From Roseiarcus sp037446355 (lineage in GTDB: Bacteria > Pseudomonadota > Alphaproteobacteria > Rhizobiales > Beijerinckiaceae), in contig JBBIIT010000027.1 in assembly GCA_037446355.1 (NCBI GenBank), positions 1 through 47,528 on the forward strand: 47,528 nucleotides of DNA, written 5' to 3'. Below are positions 24,249 through 32,681 of this stretch, one piece after another. Within the stretch, counting starts at the first letter, position 1, and each line of letters starts with the position of its first letter. The translations under genes were made by a program, and so were the position numbers. The notes under the pieces were generated by a model. It was not told the origin of the DNA. It did not search any database and saw nothing but the letters and a program-made list of their open reading frames with translations.

Positions 24249-26357
24249 ATGTCACTCACCGATTTCGCTCGCGGCTTCGCGCCGCCCGTGCGTTCGCCGC
24301 GTCTCGTCGCCGGGCTCTGCGGGTTGGCGCTCGGCCTTTGCGTGTTTGCGCTCGCCGACCGCCTTTCGCCCGATGGCGGCCGCCTGACCGCCTTCTTGCT
24401 GGCGCTCGTCGCAGCAGTCGGCTCGCTGGCGTTGTCGGCGTCGTCGGAAATGACGGCTTTGTCGTCGCTCGCCCGTGTGACGGCGCTCGCGGCGCTCAGT
24501 CTATTGATCGCCGCGTTCTCCGGCCTCGGTCCGGATCGTCTCGTACCCGTCTTCGGTCTGGCCTCGCTCGGCCTCTTGGCTTGGGGCGCGGCACATTTGA
24601 TTCGTACATCGCCGCGCCTCGCGGCGCCCTCGGTCGCGGCGCTATCGCTCGGAGCGAGCCTCATCGCCGTGCTAGGCGTCTATAACGTCTATTACGTGCT
24701 CGTCTCGCGCGATCTGATGATCGCGGACTTCATGTATTACCGAAAGGTGTCGGTGCTGGTCGCCAGCCTCCTCGACCGCGGAAGGTTGCCTGACCTGATC
24801 GTCGGTCTCGCCAGTTCCCTGAAGGACGATTACTCGCTGCTTCCCGGGCTCGCGCCCGGCTTCGCGCTGGCGCTCGGCGCGCCGTTGTCGCGCGCAGTCT
24901 ATCAGGGCGCGATCATAGTTTGCTACGCCGCTCCCGCAATTTATGCGCTCGGCTGGCTGGCGCGCGAAATTGCGCGTCGCGTGGCTCCAGGCGCCGACCT
25001 TGTCCGCCGGACGTCATTCCTGGCTTTCGCGATGACGACGGTCCTCGCCGCCTATCCAACTGGCTTCGTCGTCGCGGCGCGCGGGATGCCTGACATCGGC
25101 GGCCTTGCCCTTTACGTCGTCGCGTTGCGGCTTGCGGAGCGGCTCGCGCGCGCGCTCGCGCTGCGGAGCGGTCACGACGCGCACATTCGCGCGCTGGTCA
25201 GGAGACTGGCGCTTTCGCTCGCGCTGGTGTTGCTCGCGATGTTCTTTTTCCGACGCTGGTATGCCTTCGCCGTCGTCGGCCTTTGCGCCATGCTCGCGAT
25301 CGAGATCGCGTTATGCGCCTGGCGCGACGGCCCCGCCTTCCGATGGCGTGAAACGGCCCTGGCCGCCGGCATCGGCGCACTGACGGCCTTGGCGCTCGCG
25401 AGCCCGGTGATCGTGGATTGGCTGCCGGACCCGGCCGCGCACGATTACGCCTCGATCTACGCCGCCTACCGCAAGCCGCCGCAAGTCTTTCTCGCGCTGA
25501 TCGGCGATTGGTTCGGCTGGTCGATCCTCGCGCTCGCGGCGCTGGGAGCGCTCTTCGCGATCTTACGATCGCGCGACGCCAGGCTCGCGCGCATGACCTT
25601 TGGCGCCGCGATTGTCGCGGCGTGGCTGTTCTTGAGGGTCCAGACCCCCTATGTTCACCATCTCTATTTGATTGCGCCGGCGGTTACGACGGCGATCGCG
25701 GTTCCGCTGTTGAAGCTGTTCGCGCGCGCGAGGTTCGCCGCCATTGCGGCCGTTGGAGCGCTCGCGATGGCGACGCTGACGCCGGCTGGCGGGCTCGCGC
25801 CCCGGGGCGTCTTTCCCATCGCCGGACGTCCTGTCGCGCCCCGCACGGACCTCGCTGAACTCGCACGCATGAAGACATGGGTAGACGAGCGCGCGCGCCC
25901 CGATCACAAGGTTTGCGGCCTAGGTTCGAGTTACACATTCAGTGGCCAATTGATCGACGAACTCTGGCAAATCGAGGCGACGCGCTCGCCGCTTTATGGC
26001 GATCCGCGCCTTCGGCCGAGTGTGAAAATGTCCGACGTCGATACGGTCGAGGGTCCGCCCTCCTCCGAAATCAAGGATTGCGCGGTCATCATCGTCGGCG
26101 ATCCCGTGCAGACGCACCTGATCCCGTCCTATCAGCAAGACGTTATCTTGCCTTCGCGCGAGATGCTGACCGGAGACGGCATCGGCGCGCATTATCGCCG
26201 CACCGGAGAAGTCTTTCGTCTCGAAAATGGGGTCAACGCCGTGGTGTTTGACCGCGTCTCGCCGCTCGAGCCCGCCGACGTGGCCGCGCTAACCGAACGC
26301 TGGAGACAGGCGCGCGCGAGCGCCCCCGTCGGGCTGCGCGGCCCCCTAACGCCTTGA
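24249..26357 (+). CDS. large polytopic membrane protein, possibly GT-C glycosyltransferase-like
   Basis: A 702-residue inner-membrane protein with roughly twelve to fourteen hydrophobic helices over residues 20-530 and a soluble C-terminal domain (about 540-702). Features: an acidic first loop after VYYVLVSRDLMIADFMYYRKV, similar in placement to the D-containing loop of dolichol- or polyprenyl-phosphate-dependent GT-C enzymes, a YASIYAAYRKPP segment in a later loop, and a C-terminal domain with MKTWVDERARPDHKVCGLGSSYTFSG. I do not recognise a named family, and glycosyltransferase activity is only a suggestion. The ATG lacks a clear Shine-Dalgarno sequence. It converges on the YgiQ gene. Confidence 0.75.
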   Translation: MSLTDFARGFAPPVRSPRLVAGLCGLALGLCVFALADRLSPDGGRLTAFLLALVAAVGSLALSASSEMTALSSLARVTALAALSLLIAAFSGLGPDRLVPVFGLASLGLLAWGAAHLIRTSPRLAAPSVAALSLGASLIAVLGVYNVYYVLVSRDLMIADFMYYRKVSVLVASLLDRGRLPDLIVGLASSLKDDYSLLPGLAPGFALALGAPLSRAVYQGAIIVCYAAPAIYALGWLAREIARRVAPGADLVRRTSFLAFAMTTVLAAYPTGFVVAARGMPDIGGLALYVVALRLAERLARALALRSGHDAHIRALVRRLALSLALVLLAMFFFRRWYAFAVVGLCAMLAIEIALCAWRDGPAFRWRETALAAGIGALTALALASPVIVDWLPDPAAHDYASIYAAYRKPPQVFLALIGDWFGWSILALAALGALFAILRSRDARLARMTFGAAIVAAWLFLRVQTPYVHHLYLIAPAVTTAIAVPLLKLFARARFAAIAAVGALAMATLTPAGGLAPRGVFPIAGRPVAPRTDLAELARMKTWVDERARPDHKVCGLGSSYTFSGQLIDELWQIEATRSPLYGDPRLRPSVKMSDVDTVEGPPSSEIKDCAVIIVGDPVQTHLIPSYQQDVILPSREMLTGDGIGAHYRRTGEVFRLENGVNAVVFDRVSPLEPADVAALTERWRQARASAPVGLRGPLTP

Positions 26358-26394
26358 GAGCTTTCGCCACTCAAATTTTTGAGCGCGGGCTCTT
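26357..26394. terminator. candidate bidirectional terminator hairpin
   Basis: The 13-bp space between two convergent genes forms a nested inverted repeat: outer arms AGAGC (26357-26361) and GCTCT (26389-26393), inner arms CTCAAA and TTTGAG (26370-26383). The inner arm includes the YgiQ stop codon. The structure could end transcripts from either side; the short T-run after the outer arm supports only the plus direction weakly. Confidence 0.4.
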
Positions 26395-28443
26395 TGGATA
26401 GACGCCTTTGGTGAGGAACTTCGTCGTCGCGGGCCGCCCTGAGCCGCCGGCCCGCGTGCGCTTCGCTTCCGCGGGTTTGCCCGTCCCGGCCGGCTGCCAC
26501 AACGGAACCAATTGATGTGCGCCCGGACCGATGAGATCGGCGTGCCCCATCGCTTTCAGGGCCTCGCGCAGAACCGGCCAGTTCTCGGCGTCGTGATAGC
26601 GCAGGAACGCCTTGTGCAACCGTCGTTGCCTTAGGCCCTTCACCGCATCGACCCGTTCGGAAGCGCCCCGCCGAATCGGTTTCAGTGGATTAAATCCCGT
26701 GTGATACATCGCCGTCGCCAGCGCCATCGGCGAGGGAAGATAGGTCTGAACCTGATCGGCGCGGTAGTTGTTCCGCTTCAACCAGAGCGCCAAGTTCAAC
26801 ATATCCTCATCGGTCGTGCCGGGATGCGCGGCGATGAAATAGGGAATGAGAAAATACTTCTTGTTCGCCGCGCGCGTCGCCTCGTCGAACAGTTGCTTAA
26901 ACCGGTCGTAAGCGCCGATGCCCGGCTTCATCATCTTCGAAAGCGGCCCCGCCTCCGTGTGTTCGGGCGCGATCTTCAAATAGCCGCCGACATGGTGTTC
27001 GACGAGTTCGCGCACATATTCCGGACTTTCGACGGCCAGATCGTAGCGCACCCCCGAGGCGACCATCACCTTCTTCACTCCAGGCAACGCTCTCGCTTTC
27101 CGATAGAGCTGGATCAGCGATTCGTGACTGGTGTTCAAATTCTTGCAAATGTCGGGATAGACACAGGCCGGACGACGGCAAAGCGCCTCGGTCTCTTTGT
27201 CCCTGCACGCCATCCGATACATGTTAGCGGTGGGGCCGCCGATGTCCGAGATGACGCCGGTGAAACCTTCGCTTGTGTCGCGGATGGTTTCGATTTCCCT
27301 CAGAATCGACTTTTCCGAGCGCGACTGGATGATCCGTCCTTCGTGCTCCGTGATCGAACAGAACGAGCAACCGCCGAAACAGCCGCGCATGATCGTCACG
27401 GAATGGCGGATCATGTCCCAGGCGGGAATCTTCGCGCCGCCGTACAAGGGATGTGGAGCGCGCGCGAAAGGCAGATCGTAAACGCCGTCCATCTCCGGCG
27501 TCGTCAAGGGGATCGGCGGCGCGGTCAACCAGACATCGCGATCGCCGTGGCGCTGAGTCAACGGGCGCGCATTGCCCGGGTTGCTCTCCCGATGAAGTAC
27601 GCGCGAGGCGCGCGCATAGGACTCGGGATCCGACGCGGCCTGCTCGAACGATGGCAACCGAATGACAACATTGGGCGCGAAGCCGCGCGCGCCTTCGCTC
27701 GGATTGTCGAGGTCGTCAACCGGCGCCTCGGTCCAGCCGTCCGGCGTCGCTGACCGCGCGAACGCGACCCCGCGCAAGTCGGAAAAGTCCTGCTTGACGC
27801 CGCCATCGGCGATGCGATGCGCGACCTCGACAAGCGCCCGTTCCGCATTGCCGTAGAGCAGCAGATCGGCCTTGGCGTCGAACAACACCGACCGGCGCAC
27901 CTTGTCCGACCAATAATCATAATGGGCGATGCGCCGCAGCGAGGCCTCGATGCCGCCGAGCACGATCGGCGCTTCGGAATAGGCTTCGCGGCACCGCTGC
28001 GCATAGACGATAACCGCTCGATCCGGCCGCTTGCCGCCCTCGCCGCCTGGCGTATAGGAATCGTTGTGCCGCAAGCGACGGTCCGACGTGTAGCGGTTCA
28101 CCATCGAATCCATATTGCCGCTCGTCACGCCGAAAAAGAGATTCGGCGGTCCGAGGGCGCAAAAGTCCCCGACGTCCCGCCAATCCGGTTGCGCGATCAC
28201 CCCGACACGAAAGCCCTGCGCCTCCAGCAGGCGACCGACGATCGCCATGCCGAAGCTGGGATGATCCACGTAAGCGTCGCCGGTCACGAGAATCACGTCG
28301 CAGGAGTCCCATCCGAGCATCGCCATTTCGGCGCGGGTCATCGGCAGGAACGGCGCGGCCCTTTCGTTCCGGTGCTTCGGGAACTCGAATAGCGGCCGAT
28401 CAGCTTCTTGCGGCGTCGTAGTCGCGATCAATCGCGTTGACAT
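26371..28443 (-). CDS. YgiQ-family radical SAM protein
   Basis: A large radical-SAM protein (690 residues from ATG 28443). The N-terminal GWDSCDVILVTGDAYVDHPS and GFRVGVIAQPDW are diagnostic of YgiQ. The 4Fe-4S cluster Cys lie in MRGCFGGCSFCSITEHEG (C-x3-C-x2-C), and a second Cys-rich stretch follows in CRDKETEALCRRPACVYPDIC. C-terminal motifs include YLKIAPEHTEAGPLSKMMKPG and YRADQVQTYLPSPMALATAMY. The substrate of the family is not established. A GTG start at 28491 would add 16 residues and is not excluded. Divergent from the amidohydrolase gene across about 230 bp. Confidence 0.92.
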   Translation of the reverse strand: MSTRLIATTTPQEADRPLFEFPKHRNERAAPFLPMTRAEMAMLGWDSCDVILVTGDAYVDHPSFGMAIVGRLLEAQGFRVGVIAQPDWRDVGDFCALGPPNLFFGVTSGNMDSMVNRYTSDRRLRHNDSYTPGGEGGKRPDRAVIVYAQRCREAYSEAPIVLGGIEASLRRIAHYDYWSDKVRRSVLFDAKADLLLYGNAERALVEVAHRIADGGVKQDFSDLRGVAFARSATPDGWTEAPVDDLDNPSEGARGFAPNVVIRLPSFEQAASDPESYARASRVLHRESNPGNARPLTQRHGDRDVWLTAPPIPLTTPEMDGVYDLPFARAPHPLYGGAKIPAWDMIRHSVTIMRGCFGGCSFCSITEHEGRIIQSRSEKSILREIETIRDTSEGFTGVISDIGGPTANMYRMACRDKETEALCRRPACVYPDICKNLNTSHESLIQLYRKARALPGVKKVMVASGVRYDLAVESPEYVRELVEHHVGGYLKIAPEHTEAGPLSKMMKPGIGAYDRFKQLFDEATRAANKKYFLIPYFIAAHPGTTDEDMLNLALWLKRNNYRADQVQTYLPSPMALATAMYHTGFNPLKPIRRGASERVDAVKGLRQRRLHKAFLRYHDAENWPVLREALKAMGHADLIGPGAHQLVPLWQPAGTGKPAEAKRTRAGGSGRPATTKFLTKGVYPKSPRSKI

Positions 28444-28570
28444 CGATAAAACAGGCTCCGCGCCTTCATTGGCGATCTCCACTCGTTCCACTTTACCCGC
28501 GTTCGCGAGGCAGCGCGCGAAAAATCGGGGGCGCGCGCGAGCATTTTACGGCGATTTGCTGCTTAAGGCG

Positions 28571-28584
28571 CAAGTACGTGATAA
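28571..28584. promoter_or_regulatory. weak match to the LacI-type operator at 42.2 kb
   Basis: CAAGTACGTGATAA matches TTGGAACGTGCTAA at 9 of 14 positions, including the central ACGTG and the terminal TAA. It lies 92 bp upstream of the amidohydrolase start. Chance matches of this quality are expected in a window this size, so this is only a pointer. Confidence 0.15.
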
Positions 28585-28675
28585 TTCCATTTGAAAGTTC
28601 GCTTCGGCTACAGTTGATTTTCGGGCCGGAGCGCAGAGCCAACCGGAGAAACGCCCAGCCCGCAGGAAAGAAGCG

Positions 28676-29521
28676 ATGAGCGCCGAAATTGTTGATACAC
28701 ATTTGCATCTCATCTACCGCGAGCGGTTGAGCTATCCCTGGCTCGCGGGCGTCGAACCGCTCAATCGCGACTTTCCCTACGAGGCCTACGCGACGGAGGC
28801 GCGCCGCTGCGGCGTAACCGACGCTTTGCATATGGAAGTGGACGTCGCCTCGACCGACATCGAGGCCGAGACGGCCGAGATAGCTCGGCTCGCCGCTGCG
28901 CCCGACGCGCTCATTCGCGGCGCCGTCAGCTCGTGCCGTCCCGAAGACGCCGGATTCGCCGCGTTTCTGGACCGTCAACTCGCCCATTCCTTCGTTCGCG
29001 GATTTCGTCGCGTTCTGCACGTCGTCCCCGATAGCGTGAGCGAGGGCGCGCTTTTTCGGGCTAATCTGCGACGTTTGGCCGGCGCCCGCCTGCCCTTCGA
29101 TCTTTGCGTACGACCCGACCAGATCTACAAAGCGACCGCGCTCGCAGATATCGCGCCCGATGTGCAGTTCGTGCTCGACCATTGCGGCGCACCCGACATT
29201 AAGAACCAGGCGGAGCATCCCTGGCGCGAGCACATGTTGGAGATCGCGCGACGGCCCAACGTCGTCGTGAAAATCTCGGGCGTCGTCGCCTATGCCGACG
29301 CCGCGCGATGGACTCTCGACGACATACGCCCCTATGTCGAGCACGCGGTCGAATGCTTCGGTTGGGATCGCGTCGTCTGGGGCAGCGACTGGCCGGTCTG
29401 CACGCTGACCGCCTCGCTTTCCACCTGGCTCGCGGCGCTTCAGCACATCTTGAGCGGCGCCTCTTTAGACGAGCGCGAACGCCTGTTCGCGCGTAACGCG
29501 CGCCGCATCTGGAGTCTGTGA
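28676..29521 (+). CDS. COG3618 amidohydrolase (sugar lactonase-like)
   Basis: A 281-residue TIM-barrel metal hydrolase of the amidohydrolase-2 group. The metal motif DTHLHLIY is at 7-14, the barrel His in VLDHCGAPDI is near 171, and the C-terminal catalytic Asp lies in VVWGSDWPVC near 238. The length and WGSDWPV phrase match enzymes annotated as L-fuconolactonase or 2-pyrone-4,6-dicarboxylate lactonase relatives. AGGAAAG precedes the ATG. It converges on GMC oxidoreductase 1 with 16 bases between stops. A lactonase acting on the lactone product of one of the neighbouring GMC enzymes is an attractive inference. Confidence 0.85.
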   Translation: MSAEIVDTHLHLIYRERLSYPWLAGVEPLNRDFPYEAYATEARRCGVTDALHMEVDVASTDIEAETAEIARLAAAPDALIRGAVSSCRPEDAGFAAFLDRQLAHSFVRGFRRVLHVVPDSVSEGALFRANLRRLAGARLPFDLCVRPDQIYKATALADIAPDVQFVLDHCGAPDIKNQAEHPWREHMLEIARRPNVVVKISGVVAYADAARWTLDDIRPYVEHAVECFGWDRVVWGSDWPVCTLTASLSTWLAALQHILSGASLDERERLFARNARRIWSL

Positions 29522-29537
29522 AGGCTGCGAAATCGCT

Positions 29538-31145
29538 TCAAACCGTCGCTGCCGGCAATGGCGGCTTACCGAGAATGAAATCCGCCCCCTTCTCCGCCAC
29601 CATGATCGTCGGCGCATTGGTGTTGCAGGAGGGCACGAATGGCATCACGGAAGCGTCGACGACGCGCAAGCCCTCTATCCCGCGCAGCTTGAGATCGGGC
29701 GTCACGACGGCGTCCGGTCCCACGCCCATCGCGCAGGTGCCAACAGGGTGGTGGTCGGTCTTGCACGAGCGGTAGGCGTATTGCATCAACTCCGCGTCGC
29801 TTTGCAGGCTCTCGCCTGGCAAACGTTCCGCGAGCACGAACGGCTTCAGCGCGGGCTGTCGCATAATTTCTCGCGCGAGCTTGAGGCCTCCGAGCGAGCA
29901 TTCGCGATCATAAGGATCGGCCCAATAGTTGGGGTCGATCAGCGGAGCGGCGGCGGGATCGGCGCTGGCGAGGCGCACCGTGCCGCGCGAACGCGGTCGC
30001 AGGAACGCGGTATTGAGAGTCACGCCGGGATTGCGCATTTGCGCGACGCCCGCCTCTATCCCCGAGCCCAGGCCCAAATGAAACTGAATGTCCGGCGATC
30101 GCGAGCCCTTGTCCGCATACCAGAAGCCGCCGGTCTCGAACAGCGTCGATGTCACCGGCCCCGTTTTGAACAACAGATATTGGAGACCGGCCCAGATCGT
30201 GCGATGCGGCTGTGCGACGCGGTCGTAAGTGTGGTCCCCGGTGCATTCGCAGATGACATAGAGATCGAGATGGTCTTGCAGATTGGAGCCGACGCCGGGC
30301 AGATCGTGGACGACCGGAACGCCCGAGGCCTCAAGCGCGGCCGCGGGACCGATCCCCGAGAGTTGCAGAAGCCGCGGCGAGCCCATGGCGCCGCTGGACA
30401 GCACGACCTCGCGACCGCAGCGTATCGTCTCCACGCCGCCCGCAGCTCCGACTTGCACGCCGACCGCGTGGCCCTTCTCGACAAGAATTTTCAATGTCGA
30501 CGTCTTCAAACGAACAGTCAGATTGGGCCGCTTTAGCGCTGGCTTCAGGAATGCGCTTGACGCGGATGAGCGTTCCGCGGCGCGCGTAGAAAGTTGATAA
30601 TGGCCTATGCCCTCCTGTACGGCGCCATTGAAGTCGTCGTTGAAAGGAATGCCCGATTCCTGCGCCGCGCGCAGGAAGGCATAGCTGATCGGGATGGGGT
30701 TGACTGGATAGGAGACGCCGAGCGGGCCGCCGTAATTGTGAAAGGCGTTGACGAGCCGCTGATTGTCCTCGCTGCGCTTGAAATAGGGCAGCACCTCCTT
30801 GTAGCTCCAGCCGGCGCAACCGGCCTCGTTCGCCCAAGCGTCGTAATCCATGGCGTTGCCGCGGGTATAGAGCTGCGCATTGATCGACGAACCGCCGCCG
30901 ATCACCTTCGCTTGCGTGTACCAGACGACACGGTCGTTCAGATGCTTTTGCGGCACGGTGCTCCAACCCCAGCTCGCGACGCCCTTCGTCATCTTGGCGA
31001 AACCGGCCGGCATCTTGAACAGCGGGCTCCAATCGCCGCCACCCGCTTCAAGAAGCAGCACTTTAATCGTCGGGTCCGCGCTCAGGCGGTTGGCGAGCAC
31101 GCAACCGGCAGAGCCTCCGCCGACGATGATGTAGTCATAGTCCAT
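29538..31145 (-). CDS. GMC oxidoreductase 1 (choline dehydrogenase-like)
   Basis: A 535-residue FAD-dependent GMC enzyme. The FAD dinucleotide motif DYIIVGGGSAGCVLANRL begins at residue 4; GMC signature 1 region GGGSSINAQLYTRGNAMDYDAW and signature 2 region VVLSSGAMGSPRLLQLSGIGP are intact. The catalytic His lies in KTDHHPVGTCAMG and the second active-site residue is Asn in NTNAPTIMVAEKGAD. There is no signal peptide or haem motif, so it should be cytoplasmic. Alcohols or sugar C-OH groups are the likely substrates. It starts 3 bases after the stop of GMC oxidoreductase 2 and ends the long leftward unit. Confidence 0.92.
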   Translation of the reverse strand: MDYDYIIVGGGSAGCVLANRLSADPTIKVLLLEAGGGDWSPLFKMPAGFAKMTKGVASWGWSTVPQKHLNDRVVWYTQAKVIGGGSSINAQLYTRGNAMDYDAWANEAGCAGWSYKEVLPYFKRSEDNQRLVNAFHNYGGPLGVSYPVNPIPISYAFLRAAQESGIPFNDDFNGAVQEGIGHYQLSTRAAERSSASSAFLKPALKRPNLTVRLKTSTLKILVEKGHAVGVQVGAAGGVETIRCGREVVLSSGAMGSPRLLQLSGIGPAAALEASGVPVVHDLPGVGSNLQDHLDLYVICECTGDHTYDRVAQPHRTIWAGLQYLLFKTGPVTSTLFETGGFWYADKGSRSPDIQFHLGLGSGIEAGVAQMRNPGVTLNTAFLRPRSRGTVRLASADPAAAPLIDPNYWADPYDRECSLGGLKLAREIMRQPALKPFVLAERLPGESLQSDAELMQYAYRSCKTDHHPVGTCAMGVGPDAVVTPDLKLRGIEGLRVVDASVMPFVPSCNTNAPTIMVAEKGADFILGKPPLPAATV

Positions 31146-31148
31146 TGC

Positions 31149-32660
31149 TTAGCGTCCGGTCATTCGAAGGTCATTACGCGCGATGTGATCGGCGATGCGC
31201 AGGGCCTGCGCGGCGATCGTTAACGAAGGGTTCACCGCCGCCGACGTCGGCAGGAAGGAAGCGTCGACCACGAACAGGTTTGGGTGGTCATACGCACGGC
31301 AGTACGTATCGAGCGGCGAGGTCGAGGGATCGGCGCCGATGCGCACGGTGCCGCATTGATGCGACGGCGTCCGCCTGTCGAACGGCTTCGACAACGCGAT
31401 CGGGTAGCCCGCTGCACGCAGCCGCTCCTTGAGGGCGGCGACGAGCGCCAAATGCGTCGACCAGTTGCTGCGCTTCCAATCGAGACGAACGCGCGCGCCG
31501 TCAATCGTTACGCGGCTTTCCGGGTTCGGCAAATCCTCGCTCATCGCATACCAGTCGACGGTTCGCCCACTCATCACGCCGAGCGCCCATTCCGGAGCAA
31601 GCGGCAGGCTCGCTTTTAGGATCGGCGCGGAGATACGGCCAAGCAGTTGAATGTTGCCGAGCGGTGCGCCCCCTTTGCCGTCGTCAAGATAGAAGTCGTT
31701 GATCCCGAGCGTCTTCTGATAGACCGAGTCGTTGACGACGCGCGGATCGATCGCCAGCACAGCGGAAGCGTTGTGGTTCATGAAATGCCGCCCGACCGCG
31801 CCGGAGCGGTTGGCCAGTCCCCCTTCTCCGGAGCGCAGAAGCAGCGCCGCCGAATTGACGGCGCCCGCGGCGACCGCGACGATTTCTGCGTCGATTGCGA
31901 TGCGCTCACCGTCGCACGAGACTTCGACGCCGACGACGCGCTTACCGTCAGCGGCGACGATCAACCGCTCGACAAGCGCATTTGTGCGCAGTTTGACATT
32001 CGGATGCGCCAGCGCCGCTGCGAGTCCGCAGCTCTCAGCATCCATCTTGCCGTGGCCTGCGTCCGGAAATGCATCCCACGGGTTTTCTCCGCGCTTCAAC
32101 CAGCGCTCAATATCGACCCCTAGCGGCAGCGGGAACGGATGGAGCCCGACCCGCTTCATGCGCTCGCGCGCCGCCGCGATCGCCGGTTCATCCGGCACAG
32201 GGGCAAAGGGATACGGCTGCGAATGCGGCGGCTCCGTGCAGTCGAAACCGAGCGCGCCGCGAACTTTGTATAGCGTCTCCGCACGCGTGTACCAAGGCTC
32301 GAGCTCGTCATAGGCGAAGGGCCAGCCCGGCGTCGCCCCGTCGCGATGGGCGACAGGGCTAAAGTCTTCGGCGCGGTATCTTAGCAGTACGGCGCCGTAA
32401 AGCTTGGTGTTGCCGCCGACGTAATAGTAATTGCCGGGATTAAACGGCTGGTCGGCGCCGTCGATCCATTGCTCCCTCGGTCTGTATACGCCTTGCTGAA
32501 AGATCGCGCGCGCATCGCGCAACCCCGGGCCATCGGTCAGACGCTCTCCGCGTTCCAGAATCAGAATCTTCGCACCGGTCGGAGCGAGGCCAGCGGAAAA
32601 GGTGGCGCCGCCCATGCCCGAACCCACGACGAGAACATCGACCTTTTCCCGGTTCGACAT
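31149..32660 (-). CDS. GMC oxidoreductase 2 (sugar oxidoreductase type)
   Basis: A 503-residue GMC flavoprotein distinct from its neighbour. The FAD motif VDVLVVGSGMGGATFSAGL starts at residue 8, followed by ILILERGERL; GGNTKLYGAVLLRYR is the flavin-proximal loop. The C-terminal catalytic region reads TPSHQCGTVRIG with His, then FVVDASFLPTSAAVNPSLTIAAQALRIADHI with Asn. The SHQCGTVRIG and DASFLPTSAAVNPSLT phrasing resembles sugar-oxidising GMC proteins such as gluconate or glucoside-3-dehydrogenase relatives. No signal peptide and no hitch-hiker subunit gene are adjacent. It sits 21 bases after the ABC ATPase. Confidence 0.9.
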   Translation of the reverse strand: MSNREKVDVLVVGSGMGGATFSAGLAPTGAKILILERGERLTDGPGLRDARAIFQQGVYRPREQWIDGADQPFNPGNYYYVGGNTKLYGAVLLRYRAEDFSPVAHRDGATPGWPFAYDELEPWYTRAETLYKVRGALGFDCTEPPHSQPYPFAPVPDEPAIAAARERMKRVGLHPFPLPLGVDIERWLKRGENPWDAFPDAGHGKMDAESCGLAAALAHPNVKLRTNALVERLIVAADGKRVVGVEVSCDGERIAIDAEIVAVAAGAVNSAALLLRSGEGGLANRSGAVGRHFMNHNASAVLAIDPRVVNDSVYQKTLGINDFYLDDGKGGAPLGNIQLLGRISAPILKASLPLAPEWALGVMSGRTVDWYAMSEDLPNPESRVTIDGARVRLDWKRSNWSTHLALVAALKERLRAAGYPIALSKPFDRRTPSHQCGTVRIGADPSTSPLDTYCRAYDHPNLFVVDASFLPTSAAVNPSLTIAAQALRIADHIARNDLRMTGR

Positions 32661-32681
32661 GTCGATAAGTCTCGTAAGACC

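Noticed and set aside
26701..27753. 350-codon plus-strand open frame opposite the YgiQ gene
   Set aside because: Antisense to conserved radical-SAM sequence and without family features.
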